A stretch of 64,000 bases of DNA from JANWYT01 sp034432435 (GTDB lineage Bacteria > Chloroflexota > Anaerolineae > Aggregatilineales > Phototrophicaceae). The notes beneath the pieces were generated by a model. That model saw only the letters and a list, made by a program, of their open reading frames with translations, ran no database searches and was not told the origin of the DNA. Of the stretch, positions 50,282-58,281 are shown piece by piece. Position 1 is the stretch's first letter. Every line of letters begins with the position of its first letter. Position numbers and translations under genes: made by a program. The stretch is taken from NCBI GenBank assembly GCA_034432435.1, contig DAOUBS010000247.1:53735-117734 (forward strand), read 5' to 3'.

Positions 50282-51580
50282 TCACTCCTTCTTATAGGGC
50301 ACGCCAATTGCTTTGGGCGCATAAGCTTTGCCCACCAGCCCAGCCAACACCACCAGTGTGATGATGTAGGGAACCATCTGCAAGAACTGATACGGCACGG
50401 GCACGTCTAAAATCTGAAAGCGCAGGCCCAGCGCATCGCTAAAGCCGAAGAGCAGCGCCCCGCCAAACGCGCCGAAGGGCGTCCAGTTGCCGAAGATCAT
50501 GGCCGCCAGCGCGATGAACCCGCTGCCACGCGTCATCCCCTCAGTGAACGTGCCCGTGACTTCCAAGCTGAACCAAGCGCCGCCCAGCCCCGCGATCAAC
50601 CCGGCGATGAAGACGTTCGTCCAGCGCATGCGGTTGACGTTAATTCCCAACGTGTCGGCGGCGCTGGGCTTCTCGCCGATGGCGCGCGTGCGCAGCCCCC
50701 AGCGCGTGTAAAACAACACAATGTGCGAGCCGATCAGCAGGACGAACATCAGGTAAAAAATCGGCTGACCGTTCGTGAAGATGTTGCCGATCAACGGGAT
50801 GTCTTTCAGGATAGGGATGCTGAACGTCGGCAGGCGATCCAGACCGGCCTCGGTGCTGGCGAGATACTCGCGTCGAATGAAAGCTGTGACGCCCGCCGCT
50901 AGGATGTTGATCACCGTGCCGCTGATGATCTGGTCAATCGCAAAACGGATGCTCAGCCATGCGTGCAGCAGCGCGATCAAGCCGCCACCTAACACCGCCA
51001 CGATGACCCCAACCGTCAGCGCGATGCCGTATTGGTCGGCTGGGACGGCCAAGCGCAGGTAGTACAGCACCCAGAAGCCGAAGCACGCCCCGACCAACAT
51101 CATCCCCTCGATGGCGATGTTGATCACGCCGCTGCGTTCGCACCAGATGCCCGCCAGCGCGCCGATCATGATGGGCGTGGCCAGTTGAAAGCTGCTGCGG
51201 ATGAGCGTGCTGGCGTCGGTCGTCTTGCCCGCCGCGCCGATCACCAGCAGGGACAGCAGCAGCGTGAACGCCCCCATGCCCGCCACCGGCGCAATCCATC
51301 GGCGTTGGTGTTCCGGCGCGGCCAGCGAGAACAGCCCAACGGCCAATGAGACGAAGCCCGCCGCCGTCACAAAGCTCTGCGTGGGAACCACCAGCGGTGC
51401 TAGCCCGTCCTGCGCGCCAAAGGTGAACGTTGTGGTGGTCTCAGGCTTGTGCAGCCCCGCGTTGCTCCACAGCGCAAGGCTGAACAGCACAAACAGCACC
51501 GCGTACAAGTGGCGACGTCCAAGCGTGAAACGGCGCGGCGCAATCGGTTCAAGTGGTTTTCTCGGCGTGATCGTGATCAT
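50282..51580 (-). CDS. BMP-type nucleoside ABC transporter permease (second)
   Basis: Membrane subunit of a nucleoside-type (NupQ/BmpC-like) importer, 432 residues from MITITPRKPLE. The first 100 residues contain extra membrane segments (LYAVLFVLFSLALWSNAG, FVSLAVGLFSLA). The family core starts at RSSFQLATPIMIGALAGIWCERSGVINIAIEGMML and continues with IRFAIDQIISGTVINILAAGVTAFIRREYL and GNWTPFGAFGGALLFGFSDALGLRFQ. It starts 11 nt after the preceding permease stop; the longer frame upstream lies in the other permease gene and is not protein-like. Last gene of the operon. Confidence 0.88.
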   Translation of the reverse strand: MITITPRKPLEPIAPRRFTLGRRHLYAVLFVLFSLALWSNAGLHKPETTTTFTFGAQDGLAPLVVPTQSFVTAAGFVSLAVGLFSLAAPEHQRRWIAPVAGMGAFTLLLSLLVIGAAGKTTDASTLIRSSFQLATPIMIGALAGIWCERSGVINIAIEGMMLVGACFGFWVLYYLRLAVPADQYGIALTVGVIVAVLGGGLIALLHAWLSIRFAIDQIISGTVINILAAGVTAFIRREYLASTEAGLDRLPTFSIPILKDIPLIGNIFTNGQPIFYLMFVLLIGSHIVLFYTRWGLRTRAIGEKPSAADTLGINVNRMRWTNVFIAGLIAGLGGAWFSLEVTGTFTEGMTRGSGFIALAAMIFGNWTPFGAFGGALLFGFSDALGLRFQILDVPVPYQFLQMVPYIITLVVLAGLVGKAYAPKAIGVPYKKE

Positions 51581-51591
51581 CCATGCCCATC

Positions 51592-53763
51592 CTACTTGTT
51601 GGTGAAGATCAGTTTGTTTTCGTCGGTGCTCTGCGGGATGCGGTACAGGAAGCGGATGATCTGATCGGCAGCGACGAACATGATGATCATCGCTTGGATG
51701 ATGCGCACCAAATCGATCGACACGTCCGCGCGGATCTGCATCAAGCCCGCCGCGCTGAGCAAGCCGCCCCACAAGAAGCCCGACCACAACATGCTGCGCG
51801 GGTTCTTGCGCGCCAGCAGCGCCACGCTGATGCTGTCGAAGCCGAACCCCGCGAACAAGTTCGGAACCATCGCATACTCGCGGCCAGCGATCTCAATCGC
51901 CCCTGCCAGCCCAGCCAGCGCCCCGCCGATGGCCATCGCCAGCACGACGTTGATCGCTACGTTCATCCCCGCGTAGCGCGCTGCGCTCTGGTTGATGCCC
52001 ACCACGCGCAGCTCAAAGCCAGCGACCGTGCGGAAGAGGAACCAATCCACCCCGAACACGACCGCGAACACGAGGAAGAAGCCGATGTGCATGCGGTCGG
52101 GCACGTTGATAAACTGCACAAACAGACACCCAACAAAGGCAAGCACGCCCAAGACCGCCGGGCGCAGCAGCGCGCGCCCTGTTCGCTGTTTTTGCGAGAG
52201 CAACGCCAACCCGAACACGACCAACGCCACCCCAATGAACACCAGCAGGCTCAGGCTGCCGAACGTGGGCAGGTGAGCGCTCAGCTCAATTGGCGGTGTG
52301 CGTGGGATGCTGCTGGCCGGGTCGCGCAGCACGGGCGGGTCTTGCTTGATGAGCCAGTCGATGAACAGCGCCGCGATAAAGTTCATCATGATCGTCACCA
52401 CAACTTCAGACGCGCCGGTGAACGCTTTGAGCACGCCGGGGATGCCGCCCCAGATCAACCCGCCGAACACCCCCGCCATCAGCACAAGCGGCACGTGGAT
52501 GATGCCGGGCGCGCCCACCACCGCCACACCGATCCACGCCGCGGCAATCGCCCCTATGTGAAGCTGCCCCTCAGCGCCGATGTTAAACACGCCCGCGTTA
52601 AAGCCCAACCCCACCGCCACCCCGATGATAATGTACGGGATGGCGCGCAGCAGCGTGTTGTTCAACTGTGCGGGGATGAACAAGGCTGCGCTGTCGAACA
52701 AGCGCAAGTAGTACACGGGCTGATTTTGCGAGTCCATCAGGCGACCCGCCAAGCTGCCCCCCTCGCCGATCCCAATCAACGTCGTGCCCCCCGGTCGGCG
52801 CACGATCAGCGACTCGTTGATGACGCGCTCGACCTCACCGCTCGCCAGCGCTTCGTTGACAGTGGCGCTTGTCAGCAGCCCGTTGGCGTAAAGGTTGCCG
52901 AGCAGGCGCAGCTCTTCGCCTAGCAGCGCCGGGTTTTGGATGTTGGCGGCTTCTAGCGCCTTGAGTGTCTCAATCGCTTCGCGCACGCGCGCTGTGTTGT
53001 TGGCTTGAATGTCGCGGATCGTCGCGCCGTCTTCGCTGTTGATGTCGATGCCCAGTTCCTCGAGACGATCAAGCCCAGCGTTGAAGTCGTTGATGGCGGC
53101 AGCAGTGTAGATCGTCGCCAAGTTGAGGTACTCCAGCGTCTGGCGCAGCGTCGGCTCGTCCATTTCGGCCATTGCCGGGTAGAGCGCCGCCGCTTGGGCT
53201 AGCTCTTGCGGGGTAAGGCTGCTGCGGCGCGCCACAAGCGACGTCAAGCTGCGGATTTGCGCCCGCGACAGCCCGATACGCTCCAGTTCGCGCAGCAGCG
53301 CCCCGCCCGCGCGCACTCGCAGCACCCCAATATCACGGATGCGGTTCACCGCCGGACCAATCAAGTCGATGTCGGCGTTCGTCAGGTCAGGAAAGCGCAG
53401 CAGCAGCTCCTCGAACCGCCGCAAGTTGTCGACCCCGATCGTCTCGACGCGCTCGATGGGGCGCGCTTGGCGGCTGAGGCCGTCACGGCTGATCGTCACC
53501 GTTTGGGCGTAGATTTTTGTCTCGCTGAAGTTGTCGATGCTGGCGATGTCGTTGATGACAACCCCGAAGATGCCTTCAACCAGCGCGCTGTAGGCGACGC
53601 CTGCCGTCCGCAGGCCGCCCGCCACGCTGCCTTGCGTGAGCATCATCAGCGGGATGCCAAAGAGGAACGCCGTAAAAATCGCCAACAGCGGGATCAATCG
53701 CGGGGAAAGCCGCAGCCAAACGCGCAGCGGGGCCGGAGGGGTGCGGGGTGCGGAGGTAGACAT
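51592..53763 (-). CDS. BMP-type nucleoside ABC transporter permease with large insertion
   Basis: First permease of the importer, 723 residues, about twice the usual length of near 350. TM1 is LIPLLAIFTAFLFGIPLMML (about residues 24-43). The usual G-x-x-x-A-Y-SALVEGIFG stretch ends near 68. Normally about 15 residues lead to the second conserved block; here about 290 intervene (about 70-365), largely charged and helix-prone. The core then resumes with RAIPYIIIGVAVGLGFNAGVFNIGAEGQLHIG, and the remaining segments are intact. By family topology the insert is extracytoplasmic and may help hold the binding protein. GAGAGGCG precedes the ATG. Confidence 0.87.
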   Translation of the reverse strand: MSTSAPRTPPAPLRVWLRLSPRLIPLLAIFTAFLFGIPLMMLTQGSVAGGLRTAGVAYSALVEGIFGVVINDIASIDNFSETKIYAQTVTISRDGLSRQARPIERVETIGVDNLRRFEELLLRFPDLTNADIDLIGPAVNRIRDIGVLRVRAGGALLRELERIGLSRAQIRSLTSLVARRSSLTPQELAQAAALYPAMAEMDEPTLRQTLEYLNLATIYTAAAINDFNAGLDRLEELGIDINSEDGATIRDIQANNTARVREAIETLKALEAANIQNPALLGEELRLLGNLYANGLLTSATVNEALASGEVERVINESLIVRRPGGTTLIGIGEGGSLAGRLMDSQNQPVYYLRLFDSAALFIPAQLNNTLLRAIPYIIIGVAVGLGFNAGVFNIGAEGQLHIGAIAAAWIGVAVVGAPGIIHVPLVLMAGVFGGLIWGGIPGVLKAFTGASEVVVTIMMNFIAALFIDWLIKQDPPVLRDPASSIPRTPPIELSAHLPTFGSLSLLVFIGVALVVFGLALLSQKQRTGRALLRPAVLGVLAFVGCLFVQFINVPDRMHIGFFLVFAVVFGVDWFLFRTVAGFELRVVGINQSAARYAGMNVAINVVLAMAIGGALAGLAGAIEIAGREYAMVPNLFAGFGFDSISVALLARKNPRSMLWSGFLWGGLLSAAGLMQIRADVSIDLVRIIQAMIIMFVAADQIIRFLYRIPQSTDENKLIFTNK

Positions 53764-53788
53764 GAGTGATCGCCTCTCGGTACAAAGT

Positions 53789-55303
53789 TTACAGTTGTCC
53801 GGCCATGCGCAGGCCGACCGTATTCCGATCTGCTTCAGCAATCGGCAGGATGTCGATCAAACGACCGTCGAACATCACCGCCACGCGGTCAGACAGGCTG
53901 AGAATCTCGTCTAACTCAGCAGAGACAACGATCACTGCCACGCCCTCATCGCGCATGCGGATAAGCTGCCGATGGATGTACTCGATGCTGCCGACGTCGA
54001 GGCCGCGCGTCGGCTGGCTGGCGATCAGCAGGCGGATCGGGCGGCTGAACTCGCGCGCGATGATCACTTTCTGTTGGTTGCCGCCAGACAAACCCTGCAC
54101 GGGGTTGTTGATGATCGGCGGGCGCACGTCGTACTGCTGAACGAGCTGCGCGGCGTTGGCAGCCAGCGCGTCGTCGTCGATCACGCCGTGACGAGCGAAC
54201 GGCGGTTGAAAATAGGTGTTGAGGACAAGGTTCTGCATGACGCTGAACGGCCCGACTAGCCCCAACTTTTGCCGATCTTCCGGGACGTGCGCTGTTCCCA
54301 ACTGAGTGATCGCGCGCGGGCTAGCGGTAGTGATGTCGTGGCCTGCCAGCAGCACGCGCCCGCTCACTGCATGGCGCAGCCCGGTGAGCGCCTCGACGAG
54401 TTCTGTCTGGCCGTTGCCCTGCACCCCGGCCACCCCCAAAATCTCACCCGCGTAGACCTCAAAGCTGACGTGCTTCACTGCCGGGAGGCCGCGCTCGTTG
54501 AGCACAGTCAAATCTTCCACACACAGCACAGCCTCGCCTGTGTCATGCGGGTTCTTCTCTACCTCTAAGATGACATCGCGCCCGACCATGAGCGAGGCAA
54601 GTGACTGCGTCGTGCTTGTCTTGGGGTCGGCTTCCCCCGCCACTCGGCCGCGCCGCAGCACCACGACGTCATCACAAATTTCGAGGATCTCTTTGAGTTT
54701 GTGCGAGATGAAGATGATGCTCACGCCTCGTTCAGTCAGCAGGCGCATGATCTTGAACAGGCCGACGGCTTCTTGCGGCGTTAGCACGGCAGTCGGCTCG
54801 TCGAGGATCAAAATGTCTGCATTGCGGTAGAGCGCTTTGATGATCTCCACGCGCTGTTGAATGCCCACAGGCAGATCGCGGATGAGCGCGTCGGGGTCGA
54901 CGTCGAGGTTGTACTCTTTGCTGATCTCGATGATACGGCGGCGCGCAATCGACTTCTTCAGGAAACCCAGCGTATCGCTCTCATTGCCGAGCATGACGTT
55001 CTCGGTCACGGTCAGCACGTCGACCAACTGGAAGTGCTGGTGCACCATGCCAATCCCGTTACGGATGGCGTCGCTCGGCTCGTTGATCGTGATCGGCTGC
55101 CCGTTGACAAGGATTTCGCCCTCGTCTGGCGTGTAGAGGCCGTAGATCATGTTCATGAGCGTGCTCTTACCCGCGCCGTTTTCCCCTAACAGGCCTAGCA
55201 CATGCCCCTTATACAGTTTGAGGTTGATGTTGTCGTTGGCCAACACCCCCGGAAAGCGCTTGGTAATGCCGCGCACTTCCAGCACAGGCATATCTTGCGT
55301 CAT
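53789..55303 (-). CDS. BMP-type nucleoside ABC transporter ATPase (two-domain)
   Basis: ATPase of the nucleoside importer (NupO/BmpA-operon type), 504 residues with two ABC modules. First module: GLLGENGAGKSTLMNMIYG, VHQHFQLVDVLTV, the signature as LPVGIQQRVEIIKAL, and ILILDEPTAVLTP. Second module starts near 255 (VLCVEDLTVLN), with a relaxed Walker A in VAGVQGNGQTELVEAL, LSGGNQQKVIIAREF, and IASQPTRGLDVGS. This asymmetric pattern is normal for the family. The binding protein is not in this operon; the stand-alone BMP protein at 30048-31127 is the obvious partner. Confidence 0.94.
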   Translation of the reverse strand: MTQDMPVLEVRGITKRFPGVLANDNINLKLYKGHVLGLLGENGAGKSTLMNMIYGLYTPDEGEILVNGQPITINEPSDAIRNGIGMVHQHFQLVDVLTVTENVMLGNESDTLGFLKKSIARRRIIEISKEYNLDVDPDALIRDLPVGIQQRVEIIKALYRNADILILDEPTAVLTPQEAVGLFKIMRLLTERGVSIIFISHKLKEILEICDDVVVLRRGRVAGEADPKTSTTQSLASLMVGRDVILEVEKNPHDTGEAVLCVEDLTVLNERGLPAVKHVSFEVYAGEILGVAGVQGNGQTELVEALTGLRHAVSGRVLLAGHDITTASPRAITQLGTAHVPEDRQKLGLVGPFSVMQNLVLNTYFQPPFARHGVIDDDALAANAAQLVQQYDVRPPIINNPVQGLSGGNQQKVIIAREFSRPIRLLIASQPTRGLDVGSIEYIHRQLIRMRDEGVAVIVVSAELDEILSLSDRVAVMFDGRLIDILPIAEADRNTVGLRMAGQL

Positions 55304-55333
55304 AGCCGACCATCCTTATTGTGTTAAGGTGGG

Positions 55334-55339
55334 ATTATA
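55334..55339 (-). promoter_or_regulatory. -10 box of the nucleoside transporter operon
   Basis: TATAAT on the minus strand, 30 nt before the ATPase start codon. No good -35 match stands at 17 or 18 nt. Confidence 0.35.
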
Positions 55340-55395
55340 GCGCAAGTTAGGGCATTGGGCTTGAGGTTGGGTGACAAGGAAGCGTCTAAATCAAA

Positions 55396-55429
55396 ACGGA
55401 CAAGACGCCGAGCGCTCACGCCCTCGGCG
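55396..55429 (-). terminator. Rho-independent terminator of the sugar ABC/epimerase operon
   Basis: On the minus strand CGCCGAG pairs with CTCGGCG around a 10-nt loop, then TCTTGTCCGTTTT. It is 9 nt past the epimerase stop. Confidence 0.65.
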
Positions 55430-55437
55430 ATTGTCAG

Positions 55438-56286
55438 TTACTGAAGCTGGTGGGCGGCTGCGCCTTGCTTGAGGAAAGTCAGCGCCTCGCGCGCGAGCAC
55501 ATCGCCGGATTGGCGCGGTGGTCGCCAGAGGCAGGTGGCCGCTGCCAAGTCGGGGTTGATCGCCGCGAACGACTCCAACACCAGATAGCCGCTGAACTTG
55601 GCATCAGCCAGCCCGCGCCACACCTCCCCCCAATTGACCGTGCCACAGCCCAGCAGGCCGCGATGGCTCTCGCTCATGTGCACGTAGTCGAGCACGTCCG
55701 CCGTGCGCACGATGGGGGTGTAGAAGCCCTCTTCTTCGATGTTCATGTGGTAGGTGTCAGCGTGCAGCTTGAGGTTGTCTACGCCCACGGCTAAGATCGT
55801 CTCGCGCGTGTCCTCTAGCGTGTTGTAGAGGTAGGTTTCATAACGGTTGCACGGCTCCAGCGCGAGGGTGATGCCGCGCGCGCGCGCCTCAGCCGCCACA
55901 TCACGCAGCACCTGCACCACCGTCTCGTGCTCGGCCGTTGTGGGCGGAACGCCCGTCAGCACCCCCAGCGAGTAGGCGATGCAGCCGCCCAAGTACTGAC
56001 TACCCAGCGCTTCAACGGCGTTCAACGCCTGCAATAGAAAGGCACGAGCTTCGTCGGGGTGCTGGGGCAGGTGCAGGTGGCGCGGCAGAGCCAACGAACA
56101 AGTCGCGTAGATCCCCGCGCGCTTCAACGCTGCGCGATGACTATCCGCGTTGAACTCAGCGGGCTTCAGCATAGGCACTTCGATGAACTCATACCCAGCT
56201 TGCGCGGCCTGTTCGATGGCGTAATTGCCGCTGTCCGTGTTCCATTCGCCGATGAAAACAAACGAGTGAACGCCAAATTTAGGCAT
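55438..56286 (-). CDS. Ketose 3-epimerase-like sugar isomerase (TIM barrel)
   Basis: Xylose isomerase-like TIM-barrel protein, 282 residues, closest in pattern to D-tagatose/D-psicose 3-epimerases. EFIEVPMLKP is the first metal-site strand. ALEPCNRYETYLYNT carries the metal-binding Glu and the Asn-Thr typical of ketose 3-epimerases. LHADTYHMNIEEEGF, DYVHMSESHRGLLGCGTVNW and LVLESFAA supply the remaining ligands (Asp, His, Glu). The start MPKFGVHSF has AGGGAGC upstream; an upstream frame extension covers the hairpin. As last gene of a sugar ABC operon it probably epimerises the imported ketose. Confidence 0.85.
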   Translation of the reverse strand: MPKFGVHSFVFIGEWNTDSGNYAIEQAAQAGYEFIEVPMLKPAEFNADSHRAALKRAGIYATCSLALPRHLHLPQHPDEARAFLLQALNAVEALGSQYLGGCIAYSLGVLTGVPPTTAEHETVVQVLRDVAAEARARGITLALEPCNRYETYLYNTLEDTRETILAVGVDNLKLHADTYHMNIEEEGFYTPIVRTADVLDYVHMSESHRGLLGCGTVNWGEVWRGLADAKFSGYLVLESFAAINPDLAAATCLWRPPRQSGDVLAREALTFLKQGAAAHQLQ

Positions 56287-56305
56287 ACTTTGCTCCCTGG
56301 GGGCT

Positions 56306-56340
56306 GTGTCAGAAAATTGTGCTGGGGCGAGGTCTGACAC
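56306..56340 (-). other. Intercistronic hairpin between binding-protein and epimerase genes
   Basis: GTGTCAGA and TCTGACAC are perfect 8-nt arms around a 19-nt loop in the 77-nt gap. It could stabilise the binding-protein mRNA or attenuate transcription. Confidence 0.5.
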
Positions 56341-56363
56341 TCCCCCACCCCAGCCAGTCATCA

Positions 56364-58187
56364 CTACTCAGGCAGGTTGTCCTGTGTGATCACCACCACA
56401 GGCGACTCGATAAACGGCGCAACCGGGCGGCCTTCGATCACCTTGATGAGCGCCTCAATCGCCAAGTACGCCATCTCATCTGGGAACTGAGCGACCGTGC
56501 CCGCAAGACGGCCCTCACGCACGGCGGCTAGCGCTTCGGGGATGGCATCGACGCTGACGACGATCACCTGCCCGCCGAGGCCTGCCGCTTCGATCGCTTC
56601 CACTGCGCCCAAGCCCATGCCGTCATTGGCCGCAAAGATCGCTTTCACGTTGGGGTTGGCTTGCAAGATGTTGCTGGCCACGTTAAAGGCCTGCGCGCGA
56701 TCCCAGTTAGCCGTTTGGCTGGCCACCACGTTCAAGCCGCCAGCAGTCGCAGTCACAGTGAAGCCAGTCACTCGGTCGATGCTGCTGCTCGTGCCAGGCG
56801 CGCCTTCGATCACAGCCACTTCGGCCCCGCTCTCTACCAACCCCAGCACGAGCTGCGCCGCCACTTCACCAGCGCGCACGTTGTTCGAGGCGACTTGAGT
56901 TGCAATGTTGATCCCGCCCTGCGCGTCGGCTGGGATCAGCTCGTCGAGGTTGACGATCGGGATGCCGCGCTCGGTGGCGGTCACAAGCGCACTGTTGAGC
57001 GAGGTCGCGCGGAACGGCGTCACGGCGAACCCATCAAACCCACCTTCGTTTAGCCAGCCTTCGAGGATGGCCAACTGTTCGGCGGCGGCGTCCTCAGTGG
57101 GTGTGCTGCCGGTAACGATCTCGATGCCGAAGTCCGCTGCGGCCATCTCATAGCCTTTGATCATCGTCAAGAAGAACTCGTTGCTGAGGTTCTTCGTCAG
57201 CGCGCCGATGCGCAGATCGCCAATTTGAGGGTCACCGAGTCGGCTGCCCGCTGTGTCGATGTTCTCCTGTGTGATGATGACCACTGGCGATTCGATCTGT
57301 GGGGCAATCGGGCGGCCCGCCAGCACCTTGAGCATCGCCTCAACGGCCAGTACCGCCATCTCGTCAGGGTACTGCGCCACTGTGCCAGCCAAACGGCCCT
57401 CGCGCACGGCGTCCAGCGCTTCGGGGATAGCGTCTACACTGGCCACCAACACCTGCCCGCCGAGGCCTGCCGCTTCCACCGCTTCCACTGCGCCCAAGCC
57501 CATGCCGTCGTTGGCAGCGAAGATCGCCTTGACGTTAGGATTGGCTTGTAGGATGTTGCTAGCCACATTGAAGGCTTGCGCACGATCCCAGTTGGCGGTT
57601 TGGCTGGCCACCACGTTGAGACCTGCCGCGGTGGCCGTCTGCGCGAAGCCGGTCACCCGGTCGATACTGCTAGTCGTGCCTGGCGCGCCTTCGATAATCG
57701 CTACCTCCGCACCGGGTTCCACCAAGCTGATGATCAGGTTGGCCGCTACCTCGCCAGCGCGGACGTTGTTCGACGCAATTTGCGCGGCCAGCTTGATCCC
57801 CTCTTGCGCGTCGGCTGGGATCAACTCGTCGATGTTGATGATCGGGATGCCGCGCTCGGTAGCGGTCACAAGGGCGCTGTTGAGCGAAGTCGCGCGGAAG
57901 GGCGTCACGATGAAGGCGTCAAAGTCGCCCTCGTTCAGCCACCCTTCAAGGATTGCTAGCTGTTCTTCGGCGGCGTCCTCGGTCGGCGTGCTGCCGATCA
58001 CGATCTCCACGCCGTAGCGCTCTGCGGCGAAGCGATAGCCGTCGGCCATCGTCAAGAAGAAGGGGTTGGATTCGTTCTTGATCAGCGCCCCGATGCGGAT
58101 CGTATCCTGACTGGCCGCAGGCAGCGCGCTTAACGCTCCCAACGCCAGCCCAGCGAGTAAAATGGCTGCTTTTTTCATGTTCTTCAC
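56364..58187 (-). CDS. Tandem double-domain sugar ABC binding protein
   Basis: Exported sugar receptor of 607 residues made of two consecutive RbsB-like type I binding proteins. The signal peptide ends LPAASQ (about 27), no lipobox. Unit 1 (about 31-310) and unit 2 (about 326-605) are offset by 295 residues and differ at roughly 50 of 280 positions. One block of 46 residues (191-236 and 486-531) is identical. Each unit starts with RIGAL and carries STPTEDAA, TPFRATSLNSALVTATERG, the FAANDGMGLGAVEA hinge and SVDAIPEAL. Only unit 1 has a signal peptide. AGGAG precedes the ATG. It serves the permease and ATPase of this operon; the usual length is about 310. Confidence 0.92.
   Translation of the reverse strand: MKNMKKAAILLAGLALGALSALPAASQDTIRIGALIKNESNPFFLTMADGYRFAAERYGVEIVIGSTPTEDAAEEQLAILEGWLNEGDFDAFIVTPFRATSLNSALVTATERGIPIINIDELIPADAQEGIKLAAQIASNNVRAGEVAANLIISLVEPGAEVAIIEGAPGTTSSIDRVTGFAQTATAAGLNVVASQTANWDRAQAFNVASNILQANPNVKAIFAANDGMGLGAVEAVEAAGLGGQVLVASVDAIPEALDAVREGRLAGTVAQYPDEMAVLAVEAMLKVLAGRPIAPQIESPVVIITQENIDTAGSRLGDPQIGDLRIGALTKNLSNEFFLTMIKGYEMAAADFGIEIVTGSTPTEDAAAEQLAILEGWLNEGGFDGFAVTPFRATSLNSALVTATERGIPIVNLDELIPADAQGGINIATQVASNNVRAGEVAAQLVLGLVESGAEVAVIEGAPGTSSSIDRVTGFTVTATAGGLNVVASQTANWDRAQAFNVASNILQANPNVKAIFAANDGMGLGAVEAIEAAGLGGQVIVVSVDAIPEALAAVREGRLAGTVAQFPDEMAYLAIEALIKVIEGRPVAPFIESPVVVITQDNLPE
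56373..57212 (-). repeat. Coding repeat, second unit of the double binding protein
   Basis: Encodes residues about 326-605. Aligns without gaps to 57258-58097 at an offset of 885 bp. Confidence 0.85.
57258..58097 (-). repeat. Coding repeat, first unit of the double binding protein
   Basis: Encodes residues about 31-310; counterpart of 56373-57212. Confidence 0.85.
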
Positions 58188-58281
58188 TCCTGATAAAATT
58201 TTTCTTTACACTAACCCTGCTGAGTGTTTCTAATTCAGGCTGCGCTCTTCTCGATACCTGCCTCCTTGCTGCTAGGCAGCC

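Noticed and set aside
51583..52923. Open frame of about 446 codons opposite the nucleoside permease genes
   Set aside because: Translation is His/Arg/Gln-rich without domain character; the minus strand carries two permeases with recognisable motifs.
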